NCBI RefSeq assembly: GCF_041080835.1
Contig: NZ_CP129683.1
Coordinates: forward strand, 1,116,001-1,180,000
DNA: 64,000 nt
Direction: 5' to 3'
Origin: Bifidobacterium sp. WK012_4_13
GTDB lineage: Bacteria; Actinomycetota; Actinomycetes; Actinomycetales; Bifidobacteriaceae
Position numbers and translations under genes: made by a program. Below the pieces are notes generated by a model. That model had not been told where the DNA came from. It did no database searches and saw nothing but the letters and a program-made list of their open reading frames with translations. This document shows, piece by piece, positions 18,294-27,761 of the stretch (position 1 is its first letter; each line of letters opens with the position of its first letter).

Positions 18294-20114
18294 CTAGATT
18301 TGGTACACAAATGCGGACCATGGTGCTAATTGGCCCTCGTGCATGGTTTGACGTAGTTCATCAACATCTGAATTTGCAATGACAAGCCGCTCAGCTGCGA
18401 AATCGCCTCTGAGCAGACGAGCACTCTGGCTTGGAATCACGGCGTTATGCGATGAGACATTGATGATGCAGAGCAGAGTTCGATCTTCAAGCGAACGCGT
18501 GAAGGCATAGACCTGATCGTCGTCAATGTCCAACGGCGAGAAATCGCCGGCGGCTATCGCGTCATCGCCATGTCTGAGTTCGATAAGCCTGCGGTAGAAG
18601 TTGAAGACTGAATCCGGATCGGTTTTTTCAGCCTCCACATTGATATCGGAAGCATTTGGATTGACCGAAAGCCATGGCTTGGCTGATCCTTCCGGACTCG
18701 TGAATCCAGCGAAAGTGCTGCTGTCCCACTGCATCGGCGTACGAGCATTGTCTCTGCTGGCCTGCCCAAGCGACGCCATCATGGAATCGGCGTCCTGCAG
18801 CTTCGCCTCATCGACGCGCTGATGGAAGGCATTGATCGATTCAAGGTCCTGGTATTGATCGAGCTTGGTGAAGCCGGCATTGGTCATGCCGATTTCCTCG
18901 CCCTGATAGACATATGGAGTGCCACGATGCATATGCAGCAGCAGTCCAAGAGCCTTGGCTGACTTGACGCGCAACTGAGGCGTGGAGGTGTCTCCCCATC
19001 TGGACAGTGCACGAGGTTGATCGTGATTGTTGAAGTATAGGCTTGCCCAACCTTTGCTGTGGACTGCCTCCTGCTGCTCGATCATAGCCCGCTTGAGCCT
19101 TGGAAGTTCCAGCTTGGTCATGCCCCACTTCGAGCCATCCTGATCGACACCGACATGGTCGAAGAGGAAGATCATATCCAATTCCCTGTTGGCCGGATCG
19201 GTGATGGACTCGTTGCGCTTCGATGAAATGCCCTGGCCCTCGCCAACGGTGAGATACCCGGTTCTTCCCTCGAAGACTTCATGACGCATTTCCTTCAGGA
19301 ATTCATCCAGTCGCGGACCGTCCATGCTGAACGGCCATGGGCTGGAATAGCCTTCCTCACCGACAGGAAGGTCTTGAATCGCACCATGGCTCTCTCCTGG
19401 TAGATGGCCTTCGTCATCGATGCGCTTGGATATCAAGGTAATGACATCCATGCGGAAACCGTCGATGCCCCGATCGAGCCACCAGTTCATCATGTCGTAG
19501 ACAGCGTGGCGAACCTTGGGGTTCTCCCAGTTCAGATCAGGCTGTTTCTTCGAGAAGGTGTGGAGATAATATTCTCCACGCTCGGTGTCATATTTCCAGG
19601 CCGACCCACCGAAGCTACCGCCCCAGCGATTCGGTTCTGCACCAGGCGTGCCAGGTTCAAAGCCTTCACGTGCAGGTCTCCACCAATACCAGTCTGCATA
19701 TGGTGAATTCTTGTCTCTGGAGGCTTGGAACCAGGCGTGTTCGTCAGAAGTGTGATTCACTACAAGGTCCATCACGATCTTGATGCCAAGCTCGTGGGCG
19801 CGTTCGATGAGCCTGTCCATATCCTCAAGCGTGCCGAACAGAGGATCGATATCGCGATAATCGGAAATGTCATACCCGTTGTCGTCCTGGGGGGAACGGT
19901 ACACAGGGCTGAGCCATATCGCATCGATGCCAAGTTCTGCCAGATAATCCAAGCGAGAGATAATGCCTTGCAGATCTCCGTAACCGTCGCCGTTTCCATC
20001 TTGGAAGGATCGCGGATATATCTGATATACAACTGCATTGGCCCACCAGGGATTCATCGGAGCGCCATTGGTATGGATAGCATCAGGCACGTGATGACGT
20101 TGCCTTGTAGTCAT
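18294..20114 (-). CDS. GH13 alpha-1,6-glucosidase type (oligo-1,6-glucosidase / dextran glucosidase)
   Basis: 606 residues, cytoplasmic. The GH13 catalytic set is D223 (GFRMDVI), E292 (LTVGEG) and D365 (FNNHDQ). QPDLNWENPKVR and the overall length place it with oligo-1,6-glucosidases. The residue after the nucleophile is Val; in this group Val there is associated with alpha-1,6 specificity, while Thr or Ala goes with alpha-1,4. So isomaltose, panose and short isomaltooligosaccharides are the likely substrates. The ATG has only a weak site upstream; an in-frame start near MNPWWANAVVYQ is the alternative. It sits between the binding-protein gene and the permeases. Confidence 0.92.
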   Translation of the reverse strand: MTTRQRHHVPDAIHTNGAPMNPWWANAVVYQIYPRSFQDGNGDGYGDLQGIISRLDYLAELGIDAIWLSPVYRSPQDDNGYDISDYRDIDPLFGTLEDMDRLIERAHELGIKIVMDLVVNHTSDEHAWFQASRDKNSPYADWYWWRPAREGFEPGTPGAEPNRWGGSFGGSAWKYDTERGEYYLHTFSKKQPDLNWENPKVRHAVYDMMNWWLDRGIDGFRMDVITLISKRIDDEGHLPGESHGAIQDLPVGEEGYSSPWPFSMDGPRLDEFLKEMRHEVFEGRTGYLTVGEGQGISSKRNESITDPANRELDMIFLFDHVGVDQDGSKWGMTKLELPRLKRAMIEQQEAVHSKGWASLYFNNHDQPRALSRWGDTSTPQLRVKSAKALGLLLHMHRGTPYVYQGEEIGMTNAGFTKLDQYQDLESINAFHQRVDEAKLQDADSMMASLGQASRDNARTPMQWDSSTFAGFTSPEGSAKPWLSVNPNASDINVEAEKTDPDSVFNFYRRLIELRHGDDAIAAGDFSPLDIDDDQVYAFTRSLEDRTLLCIINVSSHNAVIPSQSARLLRGDFAAERLVIANSDVDELRQTMHEGQLAPWSAFVYQI

Positions 20115-20249
20115 AGTTTCACTTCATTCTCTGTAATATGCACGATTCACGCGAATTTGCGAATCGCCCGCGAACATGAAGCTGGGAGCGGCATCGGACC
20201 ACTTGCGCTCCCAGTTTCATATCACTGTTTGGTTGTTGCTTGCCTTATG

Positions 20250-21890
20250 TCACTCGTTGAAGTTGTTGAGATTGACTCCCAGCTTCTTCATGCGCTTGAC
20301 ATAGGTGTTGTAGACCTGCTGTTCGATTTTCACGTTCTCGCTCAGATGGTTCTGGTTGAGCTTCGCAACGTAAGCGTCCCAGCCTGCGTCCACGCCGCCC
20401 TTGGTGACCCACTGGGAGAACTAGCTCATCGCATACTGTGCGTAATTGGTCGTGTTCGTGTCCATCGTGTCACTCTGGGTCTTGGTGGCAGGCATGTTCT
20501 GGTAGAGAATGTCCTTGTTGAAGTTGACGTTCTTGTAATCCTTGTCATACACGGCATCGACTGGCTTGACCTGTGCATCGAGAGTTGGAAGGTCGAGCTT
20601 CATGTCGGTGTTGATCCAGCCTGGAGCGGCATCGCCCAGTGCCTGATAGAACATCCAGTCGGATTCCTCATGACCCTTGGGTGCGTTGAGAATCTTGTAG
20701 TGGTTGGTTCCGAGCTTCTTGACGGCAGTTCCGAATGCGCCATAGCGTGCCTGAACGGACATGTCGGCCGAGTAGAAGGCATCGACGAACTTGAGAGCGG
20801 CTGTTTTCTGAGCGTCGGCCACCTTGGAAGACACCACGGCTGCATCGATCTTGTAGGCAAGGTCATCGCCGTTATACGACCACACTGGAGAGGTCTTCTG
20901 ATTCGCACTCTGTTCAAGAGAAGGAATGGTCACGTATTGGTCGTAGTTGTCGGCTCCGAAAGTACCTGCAGGAGTCCACATCCATTCGAATCCGACTGTT
21001 GCGGTCTTGCCATTGCCCTTTGCGGTGCTGGTGAACTTTGACCAGTCATGCGTGAATGCCTCGGGAGAAATCACACCATCGTTCCACAGCTTGTTCATGT
21101 ATTCGATCAAGGTCTTATAGCGAGTATCGGTCAGATAGTTCTTGACCTTGCCATTATCCACATACATGCCGAGAGGTCCGTTAGGAACGACGATTCCCAT
21201 GCTCGAAAGCAGGACGTTCGGCTGGAAGAGCCAGAAATTATCGGTTCCTGGAGTATAGAAGTCCATAGGAATCTCATCGGCCTTGCCGTTGCCGTTAGGA
21301 TCGTCGTTCTTGAAGGCGATCAGATCCTGCTCGAGCTCGGCCCATGTGGTCGGAACCTTGAGACCAAGCTTGTCGAGCCAGGTCTTGTTGATGAACATAT
21401 GGTTGCTGGTCCTTGCCGTCACGGGACGCGCGACAACGGGGGTTCCATAGATCTTGCCGTCATAGGTCGTAGATACGACTTCTGAATAGGGGTCGGTCTT
21501 GAACATCTTCGATACATTCGGCATGCTCTTGAGCTCTGGCTTCAGGTCCATGAACAAGCTACCGTATGTGCTCATATCACCAGAGCCATAGCCGCCGATG
21601 GTAACGTCGGCGACATCACCTGAGGCGAGCGTCGCCTGCTTCTGGTTGGACCATGCGGCACTGCCGGTGTTGATCCAGTTGATATTGCAATCGCAGGCAG
21701 CCGCCAGTTGCTTCGTCCAACCCATTTTCTGCATTTTTTCTGCTCGTGCATCCAAAATGACCTGTACGTTGATGGTTGGCTTGCCGTTCTTTCCGGTCGC
21801 TGAACTGCCGCTGCCACCGCATGCGGACAGTGCAAACACCGCAACGCATGCCATGGCACCAAGTTTCAGAACCGCACTTTTTCTCTTCAT
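20250..21890 (-). pseudogene. Family 1 solute-binding lipoprotein of the sugar transporter, interrupted by an in-frame TAG
   Basis: Start ATG at 21890 has a strong site (GGAGGAGA). The signal peptide ends in a lipobox (FALSAC) followed by a GGSGSS linker. 489 codons run to a TAG at 20421-20423. After the TAG the same frame continues for 56 more codons to a TGA at 20250, reading FSQWVTKGGVDAGWDAYVAKL and ending GVNLNNFNE. That tail matches the usual C-terminus of this lipoprotein family, where a Trp-containing helix and a Tyr/Lys-rich helix finish the C-lobe. So the ancestral protein was 546 residues and now loses about 10 percent. It may be inactive, partly active, or rescued by readthrough; a sequencing error is also possible. 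Confidence 0.88.
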
Positions 21891-21973
21891 GCGAAGTCTC
21901 CTCCTTGACCTTCGAATTCGCAACGCCATAGTTGCTGCCCATTCAGGCTCCCTACCCTCTTTAGGCTTGACTC

Positions 21974-22003
21974 AGTATAGGACTTGAGAAATTGTTTCGC
22001 AAG
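21974..22003 (-). promoter_or_regulatory. Promoter of the sugar-transport operon with overlapping operator palindrome
   Basis: On the minus strand a -35 box TTGCGA (22002-21997), a 17-bp spacer and a -10 box TATACT (21979-21974) stand 84 bp before the binding-protein ATG. A near-perfect palindrome, CTTGCGAAA and TTTCTCAAG with 3 bp between (21983-22003), covers the -35 box and most of the spacer. A repressor bound there would block RNA polymerase. The regulator is probably the neighbouring ROK protein (now a pseudogene) or a distant LacI-type protein. Confidence 0.75.
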
Positions 22004-22150
22004 TTTTCCAGTTTCTTTCTGCGATTCTCCGTCAACATGCGGATTCTGCCCCATTTCAACTGAAGTCAGTTCAAAAAAATACGAGATATCGCAATCAAAG
22101 CGAAGTAAGAGTCAGCAAGTGTTTCTATTCTTTTCACGCCGTGCTGCATT

Positions 22151-22197
22151 CGAGAACAATGTCTGGCGAGAACAGTGTCCGGCGAGAACTGTGTCCG
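22151..22197. repeat. 16-bp tandem repeat, three units
   Basis: Units starting CGAGAACA.TGTC.GG lie at 22151, 22167 and 22183, the last shortened by one base. They sit at the 5' edge of the ROK pseudogene. Confidence 0.75.
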
Positions 22198-22204
22198 AAC
22201 GGCG

Positions 22205-22775
22205 CCTCTTCATGTCATCGCAGGAGGTTGAAACGATAAGAGCCCAGCAGCATGCCTTCGAGGCGGAATCGCATATCGCAGTCGGTGCTTCGATGCACGC
22301 GATGTGACCATGTGCGCCATCGATCTGCATGGAGGCGCAGTCGCACGCCGCACCATCAGTTTTGAACCCTCTCCCCTGGATGAGGGATATTATGCCGAAG
22401 TCGACAGGGCGATAACCTCGTTCGCCCGTTCCATGGAATCAAGGAGCTATTCCGTTCCCATGCATGATGATCCATGATTCCGACGCGTCAGCGATGGCGG
22501 AGCTATGGCTCGACCACGTTGCCGCAGCCATGAAGAACATGAGCATGATGTTTGCCAGCGATGTGATTCTCGGAAGCGAGGCATCGCAATATCTCGATGA
22601 CGCCATGTGAAGGAGCTAATACGGAGGGCACTCGCGAAGAGACCGTTCGTCGATGAATTCAACCTGAGATGCAGCCTTCGTCTGCGCGACCAAAGCATCG
22701 TCGCCGCTGCGCTGCGACTCGTATCGCCATACGTCGATCTGGTCTGCGGCACCCAGAGCGGCAAGTCACCTGCAT
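22205..22775 (+). pseudogene. Degraded ROK-family (NagC/XylR-type) transcriptional regulator
   Basis: Three stretches in different frames line up with the ROK fold. First, ESHIAVGASMHA (about 22263-22300) runs after a frameshift into VTMCAIDLHGGAVARRTISFEPSPLDEGYY, the N-terminal actin-like lobe. Second, AELWLDHVAAAMKNMSMMFASDVILG (about 22495-22580) and SQYLDDAM before a stop match the C-terminal lobe. Third, RPFVDEFNLRCSLRLRDQSIVAAALRLV matches the ROK C-terminus. The helix-turn-helix and the middle with the zinc site are missing. It lies next to the sugar operon promoter and reads divergently from it, the usual place for the operon repressor. Confidence 0.8.
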
Positions 22776-22823
22776 GGCAGACTCAGGTGACTCGCAACCT
22801 TGGCCTCCCCATCGTCACATGAT

Positions 22824-23219
22824 TCAGACGATCTGGCAGAACTCGATGATTTCCTTGTTCGGACCATGAATGTTGAAGTAACGAATGCCGTTGTCCCAGA
22901 ACGATGGAATGCTTTGCACCTCTTTGTCGATCAGGTCCAGGCCAAGCGCCTTGGCATTTTCAAATGCAGCATCGATGTCCTTGCAGTCAAGGGCAAGATG
23001 GTTCCATGCTCCGTCCGCCATCTGCGATTCCTCGACCTCCCAGCTTTCCAAGGTGATATGCCCATATCGAAGGAACGCGCAGCGTGAATCGCCATTCCTG
23101 AACACTCCTGCGACTTCGAAGCCCATCACGTTCTTGTAGAATTCGATCGTCCCGTCCAGATCGGACGTTGGCAAGCCGACGTGCTGAACGTCGGTGGTGA
23201 ATGTGGTCATTACTGTCAT
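22824..23219 (-). CDS. VOC (glyoxalase/bleomycin resistance-fold) protein
   Basis: 131 residues. Two beta-alpha-beta-beta-beta repeats are visible: VQHVGLPTSDLDGTIEFYKNVMGFEVAG with a His at the start of strand 1, then NHLALDCKDIDAAFENAKALG, ending YFNIHGPNKEIIEFCQIV with a closing Glu. Metal ligands of the glyoxalase I type (His, Glu, His, Glu) are all plausible. The first ATG has GAGG 4 nt upstream; a second Met four codons in is an alternative. It faces the ROK pseudogene. The substrate cannot be told from sequence. Confidence 0.87.
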   Translation of the reverse strand: MTVMTTFTTDVQHVGLPTSDLDGTIEFYKNVMGFEVAGVFRNGDSRCAFLRYGHITLESWEVEESQMADGAWNHLALDCKDIDAAFENAKALGLDLIDKEVQSIPSFWDNGIRYFNIHGPNKEIIEFCQIV

Positions 23220-23376
23220 GATTCCTCACTTTTCCATTGCTGGATATGTTGATGCGGACGCTGGTTCCTTCGCCACAGGCCTAGGCCGCGATGGCACCAC
23301 CGCAGCCGCATTCCAATGCCCTGACGAGCCCCATCGTATTCCCGATTGGAGATTCCTGCACGCCGCTTCGTCGGCA

Positions 23377-23682
23377 TCAATCCTGAATCCTCACCACAAC
23401 CTTCGAAACGCCGGAAATCTTTCCATCGAGAAAATCCTGCACCTGTTCGAGTCCAAGAACATGACCGATCAGCGGTTCAACGTCGGCCTTCCCCGAAGCG
23501 AGCAGAGCCATCGCATCCGAGAAGGAGAGCAGATCGATGAACGAACCCTGAATCGTCAGCTGCTTCCTATGGATGTCATAGGCATTCATGGCGAAGGAAG
23601 CATCCGGCGCATGGCGACAGATCGCCCCCCCCCCATCACACTTCAACACCCGGCCGCCTTGCCTTTGCATTGAGATGCTCAT
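23377..23682 (-). pseudogene. C-terminal fragment of a zinc-type (MDR) alcohol/polyol dehydrogenase
   Basis: The stretch from about 23600 to 23377 reads FAMNAYDIHRKQLTIQGSFID, then a helix ending in DGKISGVSKVVVRIQD. This is the characteristic last 70 residues of medium-chain dehydrogenases such as sorbitol or galactitol-phosphate dehydrogenase. The preceding GGRVL corresponds to the Rossmann strand, but then the frame is disturbed next to a run of nine to ten C (plus strand, about 23626-23635). The catalytic zinc and NAD-binding parts are absent. It is a gene remnant. Confidence 0.8.
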
Positions 23683-23847
23683 GCCAACTTATAGAAGACT
23701 ATTTTACAAATGTATGTTGCGTAAGTTTACGCACTGTGGAATGTTCCTTCCGACGATGCCGACGAATGGATATACTGCGATTCAGGGAAACGCCATGCAA
23801 TGGCAAAGGGGTCCGCAGATCGAGGAATCAGGGGGAAGCGCAGCAGA

Positions 23848-25203
23848 ATGTCAGAGGAAAGCAGTCAGAAGGCGAAATCCGAGCAAACGGATTTTCTTCA
23901 TCATCTTTTTGTGCCCGTATACATGCCTGCAATCCTCTTCGCGACCGGCGAAGGTTCGCTCATTCCAATAGTCCCCCTGACTGCCAAGGCCCTGGGGGCA
24001 AACCTGGCGACCGCCGGAATCATCTCGGGGCTGCTGATGATAGGCGTGGTGCTGGGTGACGTCCCCAGCGGCTTCATCGTCAACAAATGGGGCGAGACCG
24101 TGGCAATGCGCATAGCCGCGGTGCTTGCCATCGTTTCGGCCATCTTCTGCTGGCATGCACCCAATCTTGCGGTACTTGCGGCGGGAGTCCTGATCATAGG
24201 CATAGCTTCGGCAACCTTCAATCTTGCCCGACACGCATTTCTCACCGCATGGACCCCGCCATGGTATCGAGCACGGGCCATGTCACTGCTCGGCGGCACG
24301 ACTCGCATCGGCTATTTCGTCGGGCCGTTCATCGCCTCCCCTCTGATAGCCCTGGCTGGATCGCGCAGCGTGTATTGGATTCACGTCGCCGCCTGCATTA
24401 TCGTGCTGGTCGTGCTGCAGGTCACGCCAGATCCGGAGAAGCTGCTGGCGGCCAACAGGACTCGCGCCGAACGCAGAAGGGGCGGAAAGTCTATGAATGC
24501 GGCCGTCCCGTCATCCGCACGCCGCATAGGCATCTCTCACGTCACATCACAGGGGGTGATCGAGAGCGCGGGCGCCGAAGGCGGCATAAGCGAATCCTCC
24601 GCCTTCATGACCAGACTGCTGCGCTTCCCGCTCATCAGATACTTCACGGTTCTGTGCCGCATGGGAACCGCAGCGGGCATCCTGCAGATGATGCGAGCCT
24701 CACGACAGGTGATCCTTCCTCTGTGGGGCGTGCAGCTCAACATCTCAGCGCCTCATATCGCCCTGATCATGGGTGTCGCGGGAGCCGTCGACCTTTCGCT
24801 GTTCTACACTTCCGGACAGATCATGGATCGCTTCGGCAGGCGGTGGGCCGCGGTTCCCGTTCTCGTCGGCATCAGCATCGGCCATCTCCTGATGCCATTC
24901 GCACAGGCCGAATGGACCTATGTATGCATCGCGATACTGATCTCAGTGGCGAACGGGCTTGGCAGCGGAATCGTGATGACGCTCGGAGCAGATCTGGCTT
25001 CGCGCTACGCGCCGGATAACATGCCGGGCTTCCTCAGCGGCTGGAGGATGTCGACCGATTCGGGATCGGCGATAGGCCCGCTTGCGATTTCAGGCATGAC
25101 AGCCCTCACCGGACTCTGGTCTGCGGCCGTGCTCATGGGTTCGATAGGTCTCGTCGGAGCCTTCATGATGCAACGCTTCATCCCCCGCTTCATAGGCAAG
25201 TGA
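23848..25203 (+). CDS. MFS transporter
   Basis: 451 residues from the ATG at 23848; a start 48 bp upstream is possible but would add a very basic leader. Twelve hydrophobic segments are visible, split by a cytoplasmic loop of about 70 residues after helix 6 (VTPDPEKLLAANRTRAERRRGG). The MFS A-motif occurs as NKWGETVAMR and again as GQIMDRFGRRWAA in the second half. The architecture fits DHA1-type drug or metabolite exporters. It lies upstream of a LysR gene and a PatB-type gene on the same strand, but 134 bp separates it from LysR. Substrate unknown. Confidence 0.9.
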   Translation: MSEESSQKAKSEQTDFLHHLFVPVYMPAILFATGEGSLIPIVPLTAKALGANLATAGIISGLLMIGVVLGDVPSGFIVNKWGETVAMRIAAVLAIVSAIFCWHAPNLAVLAAGVLIIGIASATFNLARHAFLTAWTPPWYRARAMSLLGGTTRIGYFVGPFIASPLIALAGSRSVYWIHVAACIIVLVVLQVTPDPEKLLAANRTRAERRRGGKSMNAAVPSSARRIGISHVTSQGVIESAGAEGGISESSAFMTRLLRFPLIRYFTVLCRMGTAAGILQMMRASRQVILPLWGVQLNISAPHIALIMGVAGAVDLSLFYTSGQIMDRFGRRWAAVPVLVGISIGHLLMPFAQAEWTYVCIAILISVANGLGSGIVMTLGADLASRYAPDNMPGFLSGWRMSTDSGSAIGPLAISGMTALTGLWSAAVLMGSIGLVGAFMMQRFIPRFIGK

Positions 25204-25337
25204 TGTCTCACGCATGCCGCGCACCCATCGGCATCGCCCTACCCGCGAAATGATTCTGTGGGAGAATGCTCCTATTCCAATGCCAAAGGCGAGTTGGGCG
25301 CTAGCATCGGACATGACCGCGTGAAGGAGTTTGGACT

Positions 25338-26285
25338 ATGGGCACCTCATTGAATCCTCAATCACTGGTCACACTATGGCATATCGAGCAATACAACTCA
25401 TTCTCGGCGACCGCGAAGGCGCTCGGCTGGTCTCAACCGGCCATCAGCCAGCAGATAAAGCGCTTGGAGGCTCAGACAAATGCGACGCTCGTCCGCAGAA
25501 CGCCTCATGGAGTCGAACTGACCGCAACCGGCGCGATGTTGGCGCGCTATGGCGAGGCGATCTCCGAACGGCTGGAATCTGCAGCCCGCGAGGTCGATGA
25601 CTATCGCAACAAGCGCTATGCTCACCTTCATCTTGTCGCTCCTCCGTCGATATGCTCAACCATCGCAGCACGTTCCGTTGCAAATCTCAGCCTGTTCACC
25701 GACATTCAGCTGAGCCTCAGCCAGCTCGAGCCTCCCGAGGCGCTTGGTCTCATCTCTCAGGGAAAGGTCGATGCTGCGGTCGTCTTCCGATATCGTGCGA
25801 TACCCGATTTTCTTGACGTCACCGAAGACCTGGACTTCGATTCATTGGGATTCGACCCGATGCGGCTTCTGCTTCGACGAGAGAACCCGATTGCGAAGCG
25901 ATTCGCGGGAACTCAGGAACCGATCGACCTCTCGCTCGCCCGCCAGGAACATTGGATAGCGGGATGCGAGACCTGCCGGGCAAATCTCGTCAAGCTGGCT
26001 GCACGCTCAGGATTCAAGCCGGACATCCGTCACGCCACGGACGACTATTGGGCGACCCAGAATCTTGTCGAAGTAGGGATGGGCGTTTCCCTCGTTCCCG
26101 AACTCGACATTCATATCAATCTTCAACCTGACCTGACAGCATGCCCGATCGCAGACGAATTCGCATATCGTGAAATCGGCATCGTGACGAGAAAGAGCGA
26201 TGCTCGACCCGCCATGAAGTCGCTTATCGAGGAATTGCGCAGAACTGCCCTGAAATATCTCAGACCGGCACTCACGAGGAACTGA
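25338..26285 (+). CDS. LysR-family transcriptional regulator
   Basis: 315 residues. The start ATG follows GAAGGAG with good spacing. The N-terminal winged helix is classical: LVTLWHIEQYNSFSATAKALGWSQPAISQQIKRLEAQTNATLVRRTPHGVELTATG. The effector domain follows from about residue 95 (LHLVAPPSICSTIAA), ending near residue 300. Cysteines in the effector lobe (IAGCETCRANL) could matter for sensing. It is encoded just before the PatB-like gene in the same direction, so a sulfur amino acid-related target is conceivable but unproven. Confidence 0.92.
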   Translation: MGTSLNPQSLVTLWHIEQYNSFSATAKALGWSQPAISQQIKRLEAQTNATLVRRTPHGVELTATGAMLARYGEAISERLESAAREVDDYRNKRYAHLHLVAPPSICSTIAARSVANLSLFTDIQLSLSQLEPPEALGLISQGKVDAAVVFRYRAIPDFLDVTEDLDFDSLGFDPMRLLLRRENPIAKRFAGTQEPIDLSLARQEHWIAGCETCRANLVKLAARSGFKPDIRHATDDYWATQNLVEVGMGVSLVPELDIHINLQPDLTACPIADEFAYREIGIVTRKSDARPAMKSLIEELRRTALKYLRPALTRN

Positions 26286-26449
26286 CCGTGCTCGATGGGC
26301 ATGTCCAGAAACAGACAGAGATGGACAGGAATGGAGAGAAACGGACAGGCATGAAGGATCCCGCCCGATAAGCAACTTGAGGAAGCTCATTATCATTTCG
26401 ATGAGCCACGGCGTTGAGCTCGTTGCATCATGCGGCGACAATGGGCGGC

Positions 26450-27718
26450 ATGACAACAGATACCCACACAACAGAAGCTCTCACAACAGACACCCTCAGA
26501 GGTGCCGCACTCAGGCACGGCGCTTCCTCAGACTTCGACGCAGCCAAGGTCGATGCCACGACGATCGAAGACCTGCAGGCCGTCGGCTCGGATAAATGGA
26601 CCCGTTACGAAGGATGCATCGGTGCATTCATCGCCGAAATGGACTTTGGCCTTGCGCCATGCGTCGTCGATGCGATCAAGGAGGCCTCTGACCACCATCG
26701 CCTGGGATACATTCCCGACCCCTGGAAGAAGAGGGTCGCCACCTCGTGCGCCGACTGGCAGAAGCGCTATGGCTGGAAGGTCGATCCAGCGTGCATCCGT
26801 CCGGTCCCCGACGTGCTGGAGGCGTTCGAGATTTTCCTGAGAGAAATCGTCAGACCAGGCAATTCAGTCATCGTGCCCACTCCGGCATACATGCCCTTCC
26901 TGAGCGTCCCGCAACTGTATGACGTTGACCTCCTTGAGATTCCCATGCTTCGCAAGGCTTCCTCCGAAGTCACCGAGGGCGAATGGCTCTTCGACTTCGA
27001 TGCGATAGAAAGGGCCTTCGCCAAAGGCTGCCATGCATTCGTGCTCTGCAACCCTCACAACCCGATCGGCAAGGTGCTCACACGCGAGGAGATGCTGAGG
27101 CTATCGGATCTGGCGCAGCGCTATGACGTTCGCATCTTCTCGGACGAGATTCATGCACCTTTCGCATACGGCAGGAACCGGCATATCCCCTTCGCCTCGA
27201 TCAGCAGCCAGACCGCGATGCAGGCATTCACCTCGACATCGGCCTCGAAGTCATTCAACATTCCGGGGACAAAATGCGCACAGGTGATTCTCACCAATCC
27301 TAATGACTTGGAACTGTGGATGGAGCGTGCACAATGGTCCGAGCATCAGACCGCCACGATCGGTGCGATTGCGACGACATCGGCATATGAAGGCGGGGCT
27401 TCATGGTTCGAAGGCGCGTTCGACTATGTCCGACGAAACGCCGCCCTGGTGAACGAAGAGATGGGTGGCAGATTCTCGAAGGTCGGCTACATCAGGCCAG
27501 AAGGCACCTATATCGCATGGCTTGACTTCTCGCCCCTGCATCTTGACGATCCCGCAGACTACTTCCTGAAGAAGGCGAATGTCGCCCTGACCGATGGCCG
27601 CGAATGCGGTGCTGTCGGCGCCGGCTGCGTCCGCATGAACTTCGCGATGCCGCATCCCTTGCTGGAAGAATGCTTCGACCGCATGTTCACGGCGCTTCAC
27701 GTAGACGGCCTGCTCTGA
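26450..27718 (+). CDS. MalY/PatB-type PLP enzyme (probable cystathionine beta-lyase)
   Basis: 422 residues from the ATG at 26450; ATG at 26441 and TTG at 26414 are in frame and no start has a convincing ribosome site. Fold type I aminotransferase motifs: IAEMDFGLAPCV near the N-terminus, LCNPHNPIGKV for cofactor-phosphate contacts, FSDEIHAPF with the Asp that pairs with the pyridine nitrogen, and TSASKSFNIPG carrying the PLP lysine. The C-terminal RMNFAMPHPLLEE has the substrate carboxylate Arg. MalY/PatB enzymes cleave C-S bonds of cystathionine or cysteine conjugates. The gene is followed by a small hairpin. Confidence 0.9.
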   Translation: MTTDTHTTEALTTDTLRGAALRHGASSDFDAAKVDATTIEDLQAVGSDKWTRYEGCIGAFIAEMDFGLAPCVVDAIKEASDHHRLGYIPDPWKKRVATSCADWQKRYGWKVDPACIRPVPDVLEAFEIFLREIVRPGNSVIVPTPAYMPFLSVPQLYDVDLLEIPMLRKASSEVTEGEWLFDFDAIERAFAKGCHAFVLCNPHNPIGKVLTREEMLRLSDLAQRYDVRIFSDEIHAPFAYGRNRHIPFASISSQTAMQAFTSTSASKSFNIPGTKCAQVILTNPNDLELWMERAQWSEHQTATIGAIATTSAYEGGASWFEGAFDYVRRNAALVNEEMGGRFSKVGYIRPEGTYIAWLDFSPLHLDDPADYFLKKANVALTDGRECGAVGAGCVRMNFAMPHPLLEECFDRMFTALHVDGLL

Positions 27719-27721
27719 ACA

Positions 27722-27739
27722 TGTGCCGTACGCGGCACA
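27722..27739. terminator. Small hairpin after the PatB-type gene
   Basis: TGTGCCG and CGGCACA pair across a 4-nt loop three bases after the stop codon. No T-run follows, so this is only a candidate terminator. Confidence 0.4.
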
Positions 27740-27761
27740 ATCCATAAGGAATCATAAGAAA

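Noticed and set aside
19725..21041. 438-codon plus-strand open frame across the GH13 and binding-protein genes
   Set aside because: It crosses two well supported minus-strand genes and their junction, and its His/Val-rich sequence resembles no protein.
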